From: Actinomycetes bacterium
GTDB lineage: Bacteria; Actinomycetota; Thermoleophilia; BMS3ABIN01
NCBI GenBank assembly: GCA_021790075.1
Contig: JAJYIN010000030.1
Coordinates: 1-14,262 of the forward strand
DNA: 14,262 nucleotides
Reading direction: 5' to 3'
The first letter of the stretch is position 1; every line of letters begins with the position of its first letter. Below are positions 1 through 8,827 of the stretch, in pieces. The notes under the pieces were generated by a model that had not been told where the DNA came from, did no database searches, and saw nothing but the letters and a program-made list of their open reading frames with translations. Position numbers and translations under genes: made by a program.

Positions 1-933
1 CTCGAACTGCTTTTCCATCTCCTCCCGCGACATCTTCTCGCGGCCCTCGCCGGGCGACCAGGAGAGCAGCGCCAGGTAGTTAATGATAGCAGATGGAAGG
101 TAGCCCGTGCGCCGGAAGTCCCCCACCGAGGTGGCGCCATGGCGCTTGGAGAGCTTGCCGCCGTCCGGCCCCATGATCAGGGAATGGTGGGCGTACCGGG
201 GCGGTTCCTGGCCCAGGGCCTCGAAGACCAGCAGTTGACGCGCGGTATTGGTGAGGTGGTCTTCGCCGCGGATGACATGGGTGATCGCCATGTCAATGTC
301 GTCAACCACCACCGCGAAATTGTATGAGACGCCGCCATCGGAGCGGATGATGATGAAGTCGCCCAGCACGCCGGTGGAAAACACCGTCGGCCCGTGGATA
401 ATGTCCCTGACTATGACTTCGCCGGCGTCAGGCACGCGGAAACGGATCGTGGCCGGCTCGCCGGCAGCGGCGCGGGCTTCCGCTTCCTCTGGCGCCAGGG
501 CGGCGCAGGCGCGGTCATACTTGGGCATCTCCCCCCGCGCCAGGCAGCCGGCCTTCAGTTGCTCCAGGCGCTCAGGCGGGCAGAAACAGCGGTAGGCCTT
601 CCCTTCTGCGAGCAGCCGATCCGCCTCCCGGTGGTAAATGCCGGCGGCGACGCGCTCGCTCTGGCGGTAGGGCCCGAAATCGCCGCCCGTTTCCGGCCCC
701 TCATCCCAGTCGAGGCCCAGCCAGGCGAGATCGCCGATGATGGAGGCTTCGAACTCGGGCGTGGAGCGGGCCACGTCGGTATCCTCGATCCGCAGCACGA
801 AGCTGCCGCCCAGATGGCGGGCAAACAGGAAATTGTAGAGCGCCGTCCGGGCGGAACCGATATGCAGGGTGCCGGTGGGACTGGGAGCGAATCTCACCCG
901 GACGGGGAGGGGAAGGATGTTCTCGCCGTTCAT
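1..933 (-). CDS. gltX: Glutamyl-tRNA synthetase, 3' end cut by window edge
   Basis: Class I aminoacyl-tRNA synthetase that charges tRNA(Glu) with glutamate in the cytoplasm. My translation of the minus strand gives 311 residues without a stop; the rest lies left of the window. Visible marks are the HIGH-type motif (FAPSPTGTLHIGSART, about residues 15-30), the KMSKS-type motif KLSKRHG at about 260-266, IRGEDHLTN at 222-229, and a zinc-site pattern with CFC at 116-118 and YDRAC at 139-143. The ATG at 933 is the first usable start after an in-frame TAG that ends the upstream ASCH gene, with only 18 bp between. No clear Shine-Dalgarno (SD) sequence precedes it, so translational coupling is likely. 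It is the most distal gene seen in the clpC-gltX operon. Whether it is discriminating or also charges tRNA(Gln) cannot be told from this fragment. Confidence 0.96.
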   Translation of the reverse strand, partial: MNGENILPLPVRVRFAPSPTGTLHIGSARTALYNFLFARHLGGSFVLRIEDTDVARSTPEFEASIIGDLAWLGLDWDEGPETGGDFGPYRQSERVAAGIYHREADRLLAEGKAYRCFCPPERLEQLKAGCLARGEMPKYDRACAALAPEEAEARAAAGEPATIRFRVPDAGEVIVRDIIHGPTVFSTGVLGDFIIIRSDGGVSYNFAVVVDDIDMAITHVIRGEDHLTNTARQLLVFEALGQEPPRYAHHSLIMGPDGGKLSKRHGATSVGDFRRTGYLPSAIINYLALLSWSPGEGREKMSREEMEKQFE

Positions 934-951
934 GGCTGCGGGGCCGCCGTC

Positions 952-1299
952 CTATTCGGTGACGTCGGAGAAGTGGACCACGGTGACCGTGTCCTGCAGC
1001 GTCACCGGCCGGTTGTATATCTGCGCCAGCAGGTGCACCACCTCGTCCACCCGGCGGAACTCCGGATTCTCACGCTCGATGTCGCGCGGGCTCAGGTCGT
1101 CCAGCGGCTTCACGTCGACGCTGTCGACAATGGCGGTGAACAGCTTCTGCCGGGGGCCGTACTTGCGGCCGATGGTGATCCATACAAGTTGACCCTTCTT
1201 ATATTTGTGGCTCTTGTCGCCCAGGCGAACCGTGGCGGTTTTGCGCCGGGTGCGCAGCTGGTCATCATAGAAATGCGAGTAGAAGTTGATGGCGTACAT
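952..1299 (-). CDS. Small ASCH-domain protein, putative RNA-binding
   Basis: 115-residue protein resembling the ASCH (PUA-like beta-barrel) family, often annotated as RNA-binding. The family signature G/RxKxxxxR is seen as RRKTATVR at about residues 18-25, followed by KYKKGQLVWITIG (32-44). The conserved stretch DLSPRDIERENPEF (68-81) also fits small members of this family that I recall from Gram-positive bacteria. No transmembrane segment or signal peptide is seen. The ATG at 1299 is chosen because GGGAG (1305-1309) sits 5 nt upstream; an in-frame TTG at 1311 overlaps that SD and is less likely. It lies 18 bp after ispF and 18 bp before gltX, so it is surely co-transcribed. The exact molecular role is unknown. 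Its position before gltX suggests a link to tRNA or translation, which is inference only. Confidence 0.85.
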   Translation of the reverse strand: MYAINFYSHFYDDQLRTRRKTATVRLGDKSHKYKKGQLVWITIGRKYGPRQKLFTAIVDSVDVKPLDDLSPRDIERENPEFRRVDEVVHLLAQIYNRPVTLQDTVTVVHFSDVTE

Positions 1300-1304
1300 G
1301 TACT

Positions 1305-1309
1305 CTCCC
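1305..1309 (-). promoter_or_regulatory. Ribosome binding site of the ASCH gene
   Basis: Minus-strand GGGAG ending 5 nt before the ATG at 1299. It decides the start in favour of ATG 1299 over TTG 1311. Confidence 0.65.
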
Positions 1310-1317
1310 AAATCTGA

Positions 1318-1830
1318 TTACAGGTCTAATTCCCTGATGAGGCCGCATTCTAACAAAGCTACGGCGTGAGCGGAGACCCCCTCGCCGCGGCCGGTGAACC
1401 CCATTTTTTCCGTGGTAGTGCCGCGCACGGATACATCTGCAGGCGAGATGCGCATGACCTGCGCGAGGCTGGCGCGGATCGCCTGGCGGTAAAGCGATAT
1501 CTTCGGCTCTTCCAGCACCAGCACGGCATCGACGTTGCCGATGCGGCAGCCCTCCGCCGCAACCAGTTTGACTACCTTCTTCAATATGTCCAGGCTGGAT
1601 ATGCCCTCGAACGCCGGGTCTGTTTCGGGAAAGTAATGGCCGATGTCCTCGAGACCGGCTGCGCCCAGCAGGGCGTCGGCGATGGCATGGGTAAGGACGT
1701 CGGCATCCGAATGCCCCTCCAGTCCCAGCGGGTAATCGATGAGGATGCCGCCCAGCACCAGCGGCCGGCCGCCCACAAAGCGGTGGGAGTCGACGCCGAG
1801 GCCGACGCGCAGTCTCCTGCCCTCAGCCAA
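1318..1830 (-). CDS. ispF: 2-C-methyl-D-erythritol 2,4-cyclodiphosphate synthase
   Basis: MEP-pathway enzyme that cyclises CDP-methylerythritol 2-phosphate to the 2,4-cyclodiphosphate with release of CMP; a homotrimer with a divalent metal site. The 170-residue product is of normal family length. Metal ligands are visible in GVDSHRF (D14, H16) and the conserved GHSDADVLTHAIADALLGA (39-57, H48). The C-terminal signature GTTTEKMGFTGRGEG is present. The start is TTG at 1830, supported by AGGAGG at 1838-1843 with a 7-nt spacer. It overlaps the end of ispD by 8 bp, so the two consecutive-pathway genes are translationally coupled (IspE is not in the window). The stop is TAA. Confidence 0.97.
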   Translation of the reverse strand: MAEGRRLRVGLGVDSHRFVGGRPLVLGGILIDYPLGLEGHSDADVLTHAIADALLGAAGLEDIGHYFPETDPAFEGISSLDILKKVVKLVAAEGCRIGNVDAVLVLEEPKISLYRQAIRASLAQVMRISPADVSVRGTTTEKMGFTGRGEGVSAHAVALLECGLIRELDL

Positions 1831-2521
1831 GCCTGCGCCTCCTCAGGATTTCCGCCGCCACGGCGAGGTCGACCGGTGTCGTGATCTTGATATTCTCGAT
1901 ACTGCCCATCACCATCTTCACCTTCCCGCCGGCAATCTCGACCAGCATGGCGTCGTCGGTAGCCTGGGCCAGCACCGCGGCCGGCATCCGGTATGCTCTT
2001 TCCAGGACTTCCCGGCGAAAGATCTGGGGGGTCTGCGCCGCCCACAGCCGCTCCCGGCCGGGCGTGCCCAGCACGGCGCCGCCGGCGTTCACCTCCTTGA
2101 TTGTATCCACCACCCGCACGCCGAAAACCACACCGTCGGGACCTTTCTCCAGCTCGGCCAGGCCCTTCTCCAGCAGCCCGGCCGGAAACATAGGCCTGGC
2201 GCCATCGTGCACGAGAACCGTATCGGCAGCCGGGTCGAGCGCCTCCAGGGCGGTTTTCACCGATTCGGCCCGGCTGGAACCGCCCGGTACCACCTCGGTC
2301 ACGCGGCTAAAACCGTATTTTTCCACGACTTCCGCGCGGCAGCGCTCGATGTCATCTGGCTCGATAGCGATGACGATCGCGGCTACGCCGGCGTAGGCGT
2401 CAAAGATGGCCACAGTGTGGGCCAGCACCGGCCGGCCGGCCAGGTCCAGCAACTGCTTGGACGACCCCGCCCCCATGCGGGTGCCAGTGCCCCCGGCGGC
2501 GATGATGACTCCCAGGTTCAT
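1823..2521 (-). CDS. ispD: 2-C-methyl-D-erythritol 4-phosphate cytidylyltransferase
   Basis: Transfers CMP from CTP to 2-C-methyl-D-erythritol 4-phosphate, the third step of the MEP route to isoprenoids. The 232-residue product has the nucleotide-binding N-terminus GVIIAAGGTGTRMG (4-17) followed by the conserved lysine in SSKQLLDLAG (20-29). It also has VHDGARP (CTP/metal region), the AAQTPQIF motif, the ATDDAML motif, and the ENIKITTPVDL C-terminal signature typical of IspD. Starts at ATG 2521 after a G-rich stretch (GGGGAACAGAT), a weak ribosome site. It overlaps ispF by 8 bp. It sits 151 bp downstream of carD, the largest gap in the operon. The carD-ispD-ispF order matches Actinobacteriota. 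Confidence 0.97.
   Translation of the reverse strand: MNLGVIIAAGGTGTRMGAGSSKQLLDLAGRPVLAHTVAIFDAYAGVAAIVIAIEPDDIERCRAEVVEKYGFSRVTEVVPGGSSRAESVKTALEALDPAADTVLVHDGARPMFPAGLLEKGLAELEKGPDGVVFGVRVVDTIKEVNAGGAVLGTPGRERLWAAQTPQIFRREVLERAYRMPAAVLAQATDDAMLVEIAGGKVKMVMGSIENIKITTPVDLAVAAEILRRRRLG
1838..1843 (-). promoter_or_regulatory. Ribosome binding site for the TTG start of ispF
   Basis: Perfect AGGAGG on the minus strand, 7 nt before TTG 1830. It lies inside the last codons of ispD (AGG AGG CGC AGG ...), so ispF initiation is embedded in ispD coding sequence. Confidence 0.8.
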
Positions 2522-2672
2522 ATCTGTTCCCCGCCCGGCTTGACCGTCATTGGACCCGGGGAGGAAAAACCCCTGCTAAAAAACAGTATGGTGTCCCCGA
2601 GTTTTTTCGATTTTTTTAACGAACAACCGGCGGCGGTTGATGGCAATCAAATCATTTTGTTGACCTATTAAT
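2522..2672 (-). other. carD-ispD spacer with hairpin and phased A-tracts
   Basis: No gene is seen here. Read on the minus strand, a perfect 6-bp inverted repeat, CAACCG-CCGC-CGGTTG (plus coordinates 2624-2629 and 2634-2639), lies about 34 nt after the carD stop. It is followed by TTCGTT and then two A-tracts, A7 (2611-2617) and A6 (2602-2607), whose starts are 10 bp apart, one helical turn. The hairpin lacks a real U-run, so it is at best a weak terminator or a transcript-stability element. Phased A-tracts can bend DNA or act as an UP element. A CATACT -10-like hexamer follows (2585-2590) without a credible -35. An internal ispD promoter is possible but unproven. Confidence 0.35.
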
Positions 2673-3194
2673 CTATTTGTCATCCAATTTCCGGGCCCCG
2701 GCCGCCGGCTTCAATTCCTTGAGCACCTCGTCCAGGAACGCATCCGCCGCCTCCTCGTCCAGCCCGCGGGCATACATGAGCTCGCTGGCCAGGATCTTCT
2801 TGGCCCGGTTGAACATCTGTTTTTCCCCGGTGGAAAGTCCCTTCTCGCTCTCCCGGATGGACAGGTTGCGCACTACTTCCGCCAGTTCGAAAATGTCGCC
2901 GGTCTTGATCTTCTCCCGGTTATGCTTGAAACGGCGGTTCCAGTTTTTTGGCATCTTTGTCTCATCCTGACGAAGAACCGCTATGACCTCATCCACATCG
3001 CGCGTCGCGATGACCTTCCTGAGGCCCGCCTTGTCGGCGCTGTCCACGGGAACCATAACAGTCATGTCATTATGTAAAATCTGGATGGTAAGGTACTCAC
3101 GCTCCTTGCCCAGCACTTCGCGCTTTTCCTTCTTGGTGACCGTGCCAGCCCCGTGGTGGGGGTAGACAACCTTGTCGCCTACATTATAGGTCAA
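2673..3194 (-). CDS. carD: CarD-family RNA polymerase-binding transcription regulator
   Basis: CarD/CdnL proteins bind the RNA polymerase beta subunit and stabilise the open complex, notably at rRNA promoters. The N-terminal RNAP-interacting Tudor-like domain is visible (VGDKVVYPHHGAGTV, about 5-19). The C-terminal helical DNA-binding domain includes NWNRRFK (84-90), LSIRESEKGLSTGEKQM (111-127) and ILASEL. I chose TTG at 3194: a perfect GGAGG lies 7 nt upstream, and this numbering puts the minor-groove tryptophan at residue 85, the same number as W85 of M. tuberculosis CarD. An upstream TTG at 3218 would place the SD inside the gene. The 173-residue product is slightly longer than the mycobacterial one. 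The gene lies 57 bp after disA. Confidence 0.95.
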   Translation of the reverse strand: MTYNVGDKVVYPHHGAGTVTKKEKREVLGKEREYLTIQILHNDMTVMVPVDSADKAGLRKVIATRDVDEVIAVLRQDETKMPKNWNRRFKHNREKIKTGDIFELAEVVRNLSIRESEKGLSTGEKQMFNRAKKILASELMYARGLDEEAADAFLDEVLKELKPAAGARKLDDK

Positions 3195-3201
3195 AGCTTC
3201 G

Positions 3202-3206
3202 CCTCC
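3202..3206 (-). promoter_or_regulatory. Ribosome binding site for the TTG start of carD
   Basis: Minus-strand GGAGG inside GAAAGGAGGC, 7 nt before TTG 3194. It decides the carD start. Confidence 0.8.
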
Positions 3207-3251
3207 TTTCGTGATCAAACTTGACAGAATGCCACAATCGGCAAAACAAAA

Positions 3252-4343
3252 CTACCGGAAGCTGTACTTCTCCGACAGCGACAGCTCCCGCAACTGCACC
3301 AGGCTTTCCACGATTTCCCGCGCTCTTACCCTGCCTACGCCTTCGACCTCGACCAGGTCATCTTCCCCAGCCATAAGCACCGCTTTGAGGCTGTCAAAGC
3401 GGTTGATGATGTTCTCGATTACATGCATTGGTAATTTGGGCACCTTGGAAAGGATGCGGTATCCACGGGAGGACAGCCGCACCTCTGATGCCTTCATCTT
3501 TTTTTTATACCCCAATATTTTGGAGATGATGCCGGCCTCAAACAGCTCATCCGCCGACAGCATGCAGACCTGGCCCTCGATCTTGTCCAGCCTGGGGCTC
3601 TTGGCGGGCGAGTAGTCCCGGATGAGGGCCTCCCGGTCCTTCGCCACCCCGGTCATCAGCTCTTCGAGCTGCATGGCGATCAGGCGGCCTTCGCTGCCCA
3701 GCTCGATCAGGTAACGCTCGATCTCGCGGGCGACCCGGGCGACCATCTCCATGCGCTGCAGCACGCCGATGACGTCATGCAGAGTCACCGCGTCCTCGAA
3801 TTCCAGGGCGGTGAGGCTGTCGGCCACCTGGTCCAGGCGGGCCCGGTACTTCTCCAGCGTCTGCAGCGCCTGGTCCGCCTTGGCCAGCAGCACCCGCATA
3901 TCAGACAGCACGTATTTGATGTTGTCAATGTACAAACTGACCACGTCACGGTCCTGTGATATCGAGATGGCCAGCGCACTGGTTTGCTTGGCAACGCGCT
4001 CCGCGGTGCGGTGCCGCGTGCCGGTTTCGCTCGACTCGATGGCCGGGTCCGGCATCAGCTGCACGTTCGCCCGCAGAATGCGGGTCGCGTTCCTGTTCAG
4101 GATGGTGGCCCCGTCCATCTTGGCCAGCTCGTAAACCACGTTGGGCGAGAACTCCCGGTCCAGCTTGAGGCCGCCCGAGAACAGGAAGGATATCTCCCTC
4201 TCCTGGCCCAGGATGATCAGGGAACCGGTCTTGGCCCGGATGATGTTGTCGATCCCCTCCCGCAGCGGAGTGCCAGGCGCCACCATCCGCAACGCCTCTA
4301 CGAGCCGGTGGCCCATCCCTTCCTGGAGTTTGGTGTCAATCAT
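3252..4343 (-). CDS. disA: DNA integrity scanning diadenylate cyclase DisA
   Basis: Condenses two ATP into cyclic di-AMP; in Bacillus the octamer scans DNA and loses cyclase activity on branched structures. The 363-residue product has the N-terminal DAC domain with the catalytic DGA motif (KMDGATIL, D77-A79) and the ATP-binding GTRHRTAERVAKQT segment (RHR 110-112). A long helical linker (about 145-290) follows, then a C-terminal helix-hairpin-helix DNA-binding region (GEDDLVEVEGVGRVRAREI). Length and domain order match the family. ATG 4343 is preceded by GGGAG. It follows radA by 12 bp. RadA is a known partner and inhibitor of DisA in Bacillus and mycobacteria, which fits the adjacency. All key residues are intact. 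Confidence 0.97.
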   Translation of the reverse strand: MIDTKLQEGMGHRLVEALRMVAPGTPLREGIDNIIRAKTGSLIILGQEREISFLFSGGLKLDREFSPNVVYELAKMDGATILNRNATRILRANVQLMPDPAIESSETGTRHRTAERVAKQTSALAISISQDRDVVSLYIDNIKYVLSDMRVLLAKADQALQTLEKYRARLDQVADSLTALEFEDAVTLHDVIGVLQRMEMVARVAREIERYLIELGSEGRLIAMQLEELMTGVAKDREALIRDYSPAKSPRLDKIEGQVCMLSADELFEAGIISKILGYKKKMKASEVRLSSRGYRILSKVPKLPMHVIENIINRFDSLKAVLMAGEDDLVEVEGVGRVRAREIVESLVQLRELSLSEKYSFR

Positions 4344-4355
4344 CTGGCTCCCTTG

Positions 4356-5688
4356 TCAAAACATCAGGCTCAAGGCCAAGGAAAGGTTCCCCGCCGGCAA
4401 GAGCTCGGGGCCGCCGGACGTTCCTCCCAGGACGGCGGCGTTCTTGGCGGGCAGCACGACGGCTTCAATACCCATCTTGACCGCTTCATCAACGCGCCGT
4501 TCGGCCCCGATACAAAACCTTAAATCCCCCGTCAGACTGAGTTCGCCGAAACAGGCAGTCTTTCCTCTCGGCGGCGCGTCGCGGTGCGCCGAGGCGATCG
4601 CCAGCGCCACCGCCAGGTCAGCGGCGGGCTCCTCGACGCGCATGCCGCCGGCTACGTTGACAAAAATGTCACTGGAGCTCAAATTGAGCCCCGCCCGCCG
4701 GCTCAGCACCGCGGTGATCATTGCCAGCCGCCGCTGGTCGATGCCGTTGCCGACCAGCTTGGGATACGCCAGCCCGCTGCCCGCCACCAGCGCCTGCACC
4801 TCGATCAGCAGCGAACGGCTGCCCTCGAGCGCGGCCAGGATCGATGAGCCACAGCTGCGCTCCCCTTCCGCCAGAAACAGGGCCGACGGGTCGTCGACCG
4901 TCTCCAGCCCCGACTCCTTCATCTCGAAAACGCCGATCTCGTTGGTCGAGCCAAAGCGGTTCTTCACAGAGCGCAGCACCCGGTAAGTCAGGTTGCGGTC
5001 GCCCTCGAACTGCAACACCGTATCAACCATGTGCTCCAGCACCCGCGGCCCGGCCAGAACGCCTTCCTTGGTGACATGTCCCACCAGGAAGACGGAGATC
5101 TCTTCCTCCTTGGCCAGCCGCATCAGGCGGCCCGCTACCTCGCGCACCTGGCTCACCGAGCCGGGCACCGAGCCGATCTCCTCGCTGTACAGGGTCTGCA
5201 CCGAGTCGATCACCACCAGCTCCGGCCGCGACTTGCGGATGGCGGCCAGCACCGGTTCCAGCGCGGTTTCCGCCAGAATCTCCACCGCGCCCACGTCGCT
5301 CAGCAGGCGGTCGGCCCGCAGCTTCACCTGGGCGGCCGATTCTTCCCCGGAGACCAGCAGCACCGGATGGTCACGGCAGAGATTGCCTAGCACCTGCAAG
5401 AGCAGCGTACTCTTGCCGATGCCGGGCTCTCCGCCGACCAGCACCAGCGAGCCGGCGACAATGCCGCCTCCCAGGACCCGGTCCAGCTCTGATATGCGCG
5501 TCGGCGTGCGGACGGTGGCCTCTGCGTCCACGTCGGCCAGCCTCGTGGACGCTACTTCCCGCGCCCTGGCGGATTCGGAGGTCCGCCCCGCGAACCGTTC
5601 TTCGATGAAACTGTTCCAGGCGCCGCAGGCGGGACAGCGCCCCAGCCACTTGTGCGCCTCATAGCCGCATTCCCCGCAGGTGAAGAGG

Positions 5689-5705
<17 letters not shown>
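4356..5705 (-). CDS. radA: DNA repair protein RadA (Sms)
   Basis: RecA-like ATPase and DnaB-type helicase involved in branch migration and processing of recombination intermediates. The 449-residue product shows an N-terminal four-cysteine zinc finger (C10, C13, C24, C27), Walker A GGEPGIGKST (91-100), Walker B LVVIDS (163-168) and the RadA-specific KNRFG motif (248-252). The C-terminal part is the Lon-protease-like domain (VNVAGGMRVEEPAADLAVALAIASA), which has a structural role and no protease activity in this family. The ATG at 5705 lies inside the clpC 3' end (17-bp overlap) with no good SD, so its translation is probably coupled to clpC. It precedes disA by 12 bp. Normal length, no lesion seen. 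Confidence 0.98.
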
Positions 5706-8208
<2,503 letters not shown>

Positions 8209-8290
8209 TTCTCGTCACCTTTTCTCTTTTGGGAATCCGCCCTGGATAACGCGCCAGCCCTAAAATCCGCGCCCGTTTTCCTAACTTTCC

Positions 8291-8307
8291 CGAGCGGCCT
8301 CCGCTCG
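8291..8307 (-). repeat. Perfect 7-bp hairpin in clpC leader
   Basis: Minus-strand CGAGCGG-AGG-CCGCTCG; the flanking TTT and AAA could extend the stem past a 2-nt bulge. There is no U-run after it on either strand, so it is not an intrinsic terminator. It lies about 80 nt upstream of the clpC start and should be very stable in RNA. Confidence 0.6.
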
Positions 8308-8341
8308 AAACTCCCGCCCTGGAGGCGGATCTCGGCGGATC

Positions 8342-8354
8342 CGGTAAATTACCG
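8342..8354. repeat. Inverted repeat CGGTAA-A-TTACCG
   Basis: Perfect 6-1-6 palindrome in the clpC leader. It could be an operator or a small RNA stem; no factor is known to me. Confidence 0.45.
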
Positions 8355-8359
8355 CCCGC

Positions 8360-8375
8360 CTGGAAGCGATTCCAG
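8360..8375. repeat. Inverted repeat CTGGAA-N4-TTCCAG
   Basis: Perfect 6-4-6 dyad. A related shorter dyad, CTGGA-TAT-TCCAG, lies at 8506-8518 in the same leader, so the CTGGAA/TTCCAG arm recurs. Confidence 0.45.
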
Positions 8376-8400
8376 AATCACGCCCTCCGGCGAGCTCCGG

Positions 8401-8556
8401 TTACTTCGCCGCCTGCCCGCGCATTTCCTTTGAAGGCCAATCGGCCGCGCCGTGCCCGGGCTTGAGTTCCTTCCTCTTTTCTTGCTGTTCTTGCTCTGAC
8501 ACTAGCTGGATATTCCAGTTATTTGCCGCTGGGGAGAACGCTACGGCATCCAACAT
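8401..8556 (-). CDS. Candidate small leader ORF upstream of clpC
   Basis: A 51-codon open frame from ATG 8556 to TAA 8401, extendable upstream to TTG 8586. The product would be hydrophilic with a Q/E/K-rich middle (SEQEQQEKRKELK) and no motif I recognise. Only a weak AGAAG precedes the ATG. It lies inside the inferred clpC leader on the same strand, so it could be a leader peptide or small co-transcribed protein. It could equally be a chance open frame in GC-rich DNA. Probably not real unless conserved in relatives. Confidence 0.2.
   Translation of the reverse strand: MLDAVAFSPAANNWNIQLVSEQEQQEKRKELKPGHGAADWPSKEMRGQAAK
8506..8518. repeat. Inverted repeat CTGGA-TAT-TCCAG
   Basis: Perfect 5-3-5 dyad sharing its arm with the dyad at 8360-8375. 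It lies inside the candidate small ORF at 8401-8556. Confidence 0.4.
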
Positions 8557-8681
8557 GAAGGCTTCTAACAAGACCGCCGGCAACAAGCGCCGGCTGAGGT
8601 TTCGCGAGTTATGGAAACTGCGGCTCTTCTTGTCACTGCCGCTGATTATGTCTTGGTTAGCCTTCCCCCATCGGCTGTATC

Positions 8682-8710
8682 ATTATAGCACATGCCGCAG
8701 ATGGCTTAAA
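8682..8710 (-). promoter_or_regulatory. Promoter for clpC operon (extended -10)
   Basis: The minus strand reads TGC-TATAAT at 8690-8682, a perfect TGnTATAAT extended -10. A TTTAAG -35 (8710-8705, 3 of 6 matches) lies 17 bp upstream. It points toward clpC with no other minus-strand gene between except the weak small ORF. It is the best housekeeping-sigma promoter in the window and probably drives the whole clpC-gltX block. Confidence 0.65.
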
Positions 8711-8751
8711 CCGGCCCCAAAGAGGCCCAAAACCGCGCCATTACAGGGCTC

Positions 8752-8773
8752 CGGGCCTCCGACCGCAGGCCCG
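8752..8773. repeat. 7-8-7 dyad upstream of nitroreductase promoter
   Basis: CGGGCCT (8752-8758) and AGGCCCG (8767-8773) form a perfect inverted repeat around an 8-bp spacer. The right arm occupies the -35 region of the extended -10 promoter at 8782-8790. On the plus strand the stem is followed by TTTTCT, so it also resembles a short intrinsic terminator. Either an operator or a terminator/attenuator is possible. Confidence 0.45.
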
Positions 8774-8781
8774 TTTTCTGG

Positions 8782-8790
8782 TGATATCAT
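8782..8790 (+). promoter_or_regulatory. Extended -10 promoter for nitroreductase gene
   Basis: TGA-TATCAT matches TGnTATAAT with one mismatch. The start site would fall near 8797, about 30 nt before the ATG. No recognisable -35 is present at 16-18 bp, which extended -10 promoters tolerate. It is divergent from the clpC promoter, about 90 bp away. Confidence 0.45.
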
Positions 8791-8813
8791 TGTGCAATCC
8801 CATCCAAAAAAGC

Positions 8814-8819
8814 AGGAGG
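8814..8819 (+). promoter_or_regulatory. Ribosome binding site of nitroreductase gene
   Basis: Perfect AGGAGG, 8 nt before ATG 8828. It fixes the start and rules out the in-frame extension back to 8462. Confidence 0.85.
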
Positions 8820-8827
8820 CGCCTAGA

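Larger units (their letters stand above)
8209..8675 (-). promoter_or_regulatory. Long clpC leader with several inverted repeats
   Basis: If transcription starts about 7 nt after the TATAAT at 8682-8687, clpC has a leader of roughly 470 nt. It holds at least four perfect short inverted repeats: arms at 8506-8510/8514-8518, 8360-8365/8370-8375, 8342-8347/8349-8354 and 8291-8297/8301-8307. There is also a direct repeat of GGCGGATC (8324-8331 and 8335-8342). I see no U-tract terminator, no CIRCE element and no full HAIR (HspR) site; one half-site CTTGAGT occurs at 8461-8467. I do not recognise a known riboswitch. A small open frame on the same strand is listed separately. The region may regulate clpC post-transcriptionally, but that is inference. 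Confidence 0.45.

Noticed and set aside
934..954. The ASCH gene and gltX are in the same frame, separated only by a TAG, which could suggest amber read-through to a fusion
   Set aside because: TAG also ends carD, disA and clpC here, so it is an ordinary stop in this genome; gltX has its own ATG six codons later, and an equal frame has a one-in-three chance.
394..1317. Long plus-strand open frames opposite gltX, and similar ones opposite clpC, disA, ispD and hsdR
   Set aside because: They are antisense shadows of well-supported genes in GC-rich DNA and carry no recognisable domains.
2624..2639. Hairpin after carD as an intrinsic terminator
   Set aside because: It is followed on the minus strand by TTCGTT and then A-tracts, not a U-run, and downstream genes have no convincing promoter of their own.
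3221..3249. Perfect TTGACA on the plus strand between carD and disA
   Set aside because: No acceptable -10 at 16-18 bp and no plus-strand gene follows; treated as chance.
8461..8467. CTTGAGT, a half of the HspR (HAIR) operator, upstream of clpC
   Set aside because: The matching ACTCAAG arm at the required spacing is absent.
8462..8827. In-frame N-terminal extension of the nitroreductase by about 122 residues, starting with a Cys/Phe-rich stretch
   Set aside because: A perfect AGGAGG before ATG 8828, the family-typical N-terminus right after it, and the presence of promoters for both strands inside the extension show that it is a non-coding open frame.
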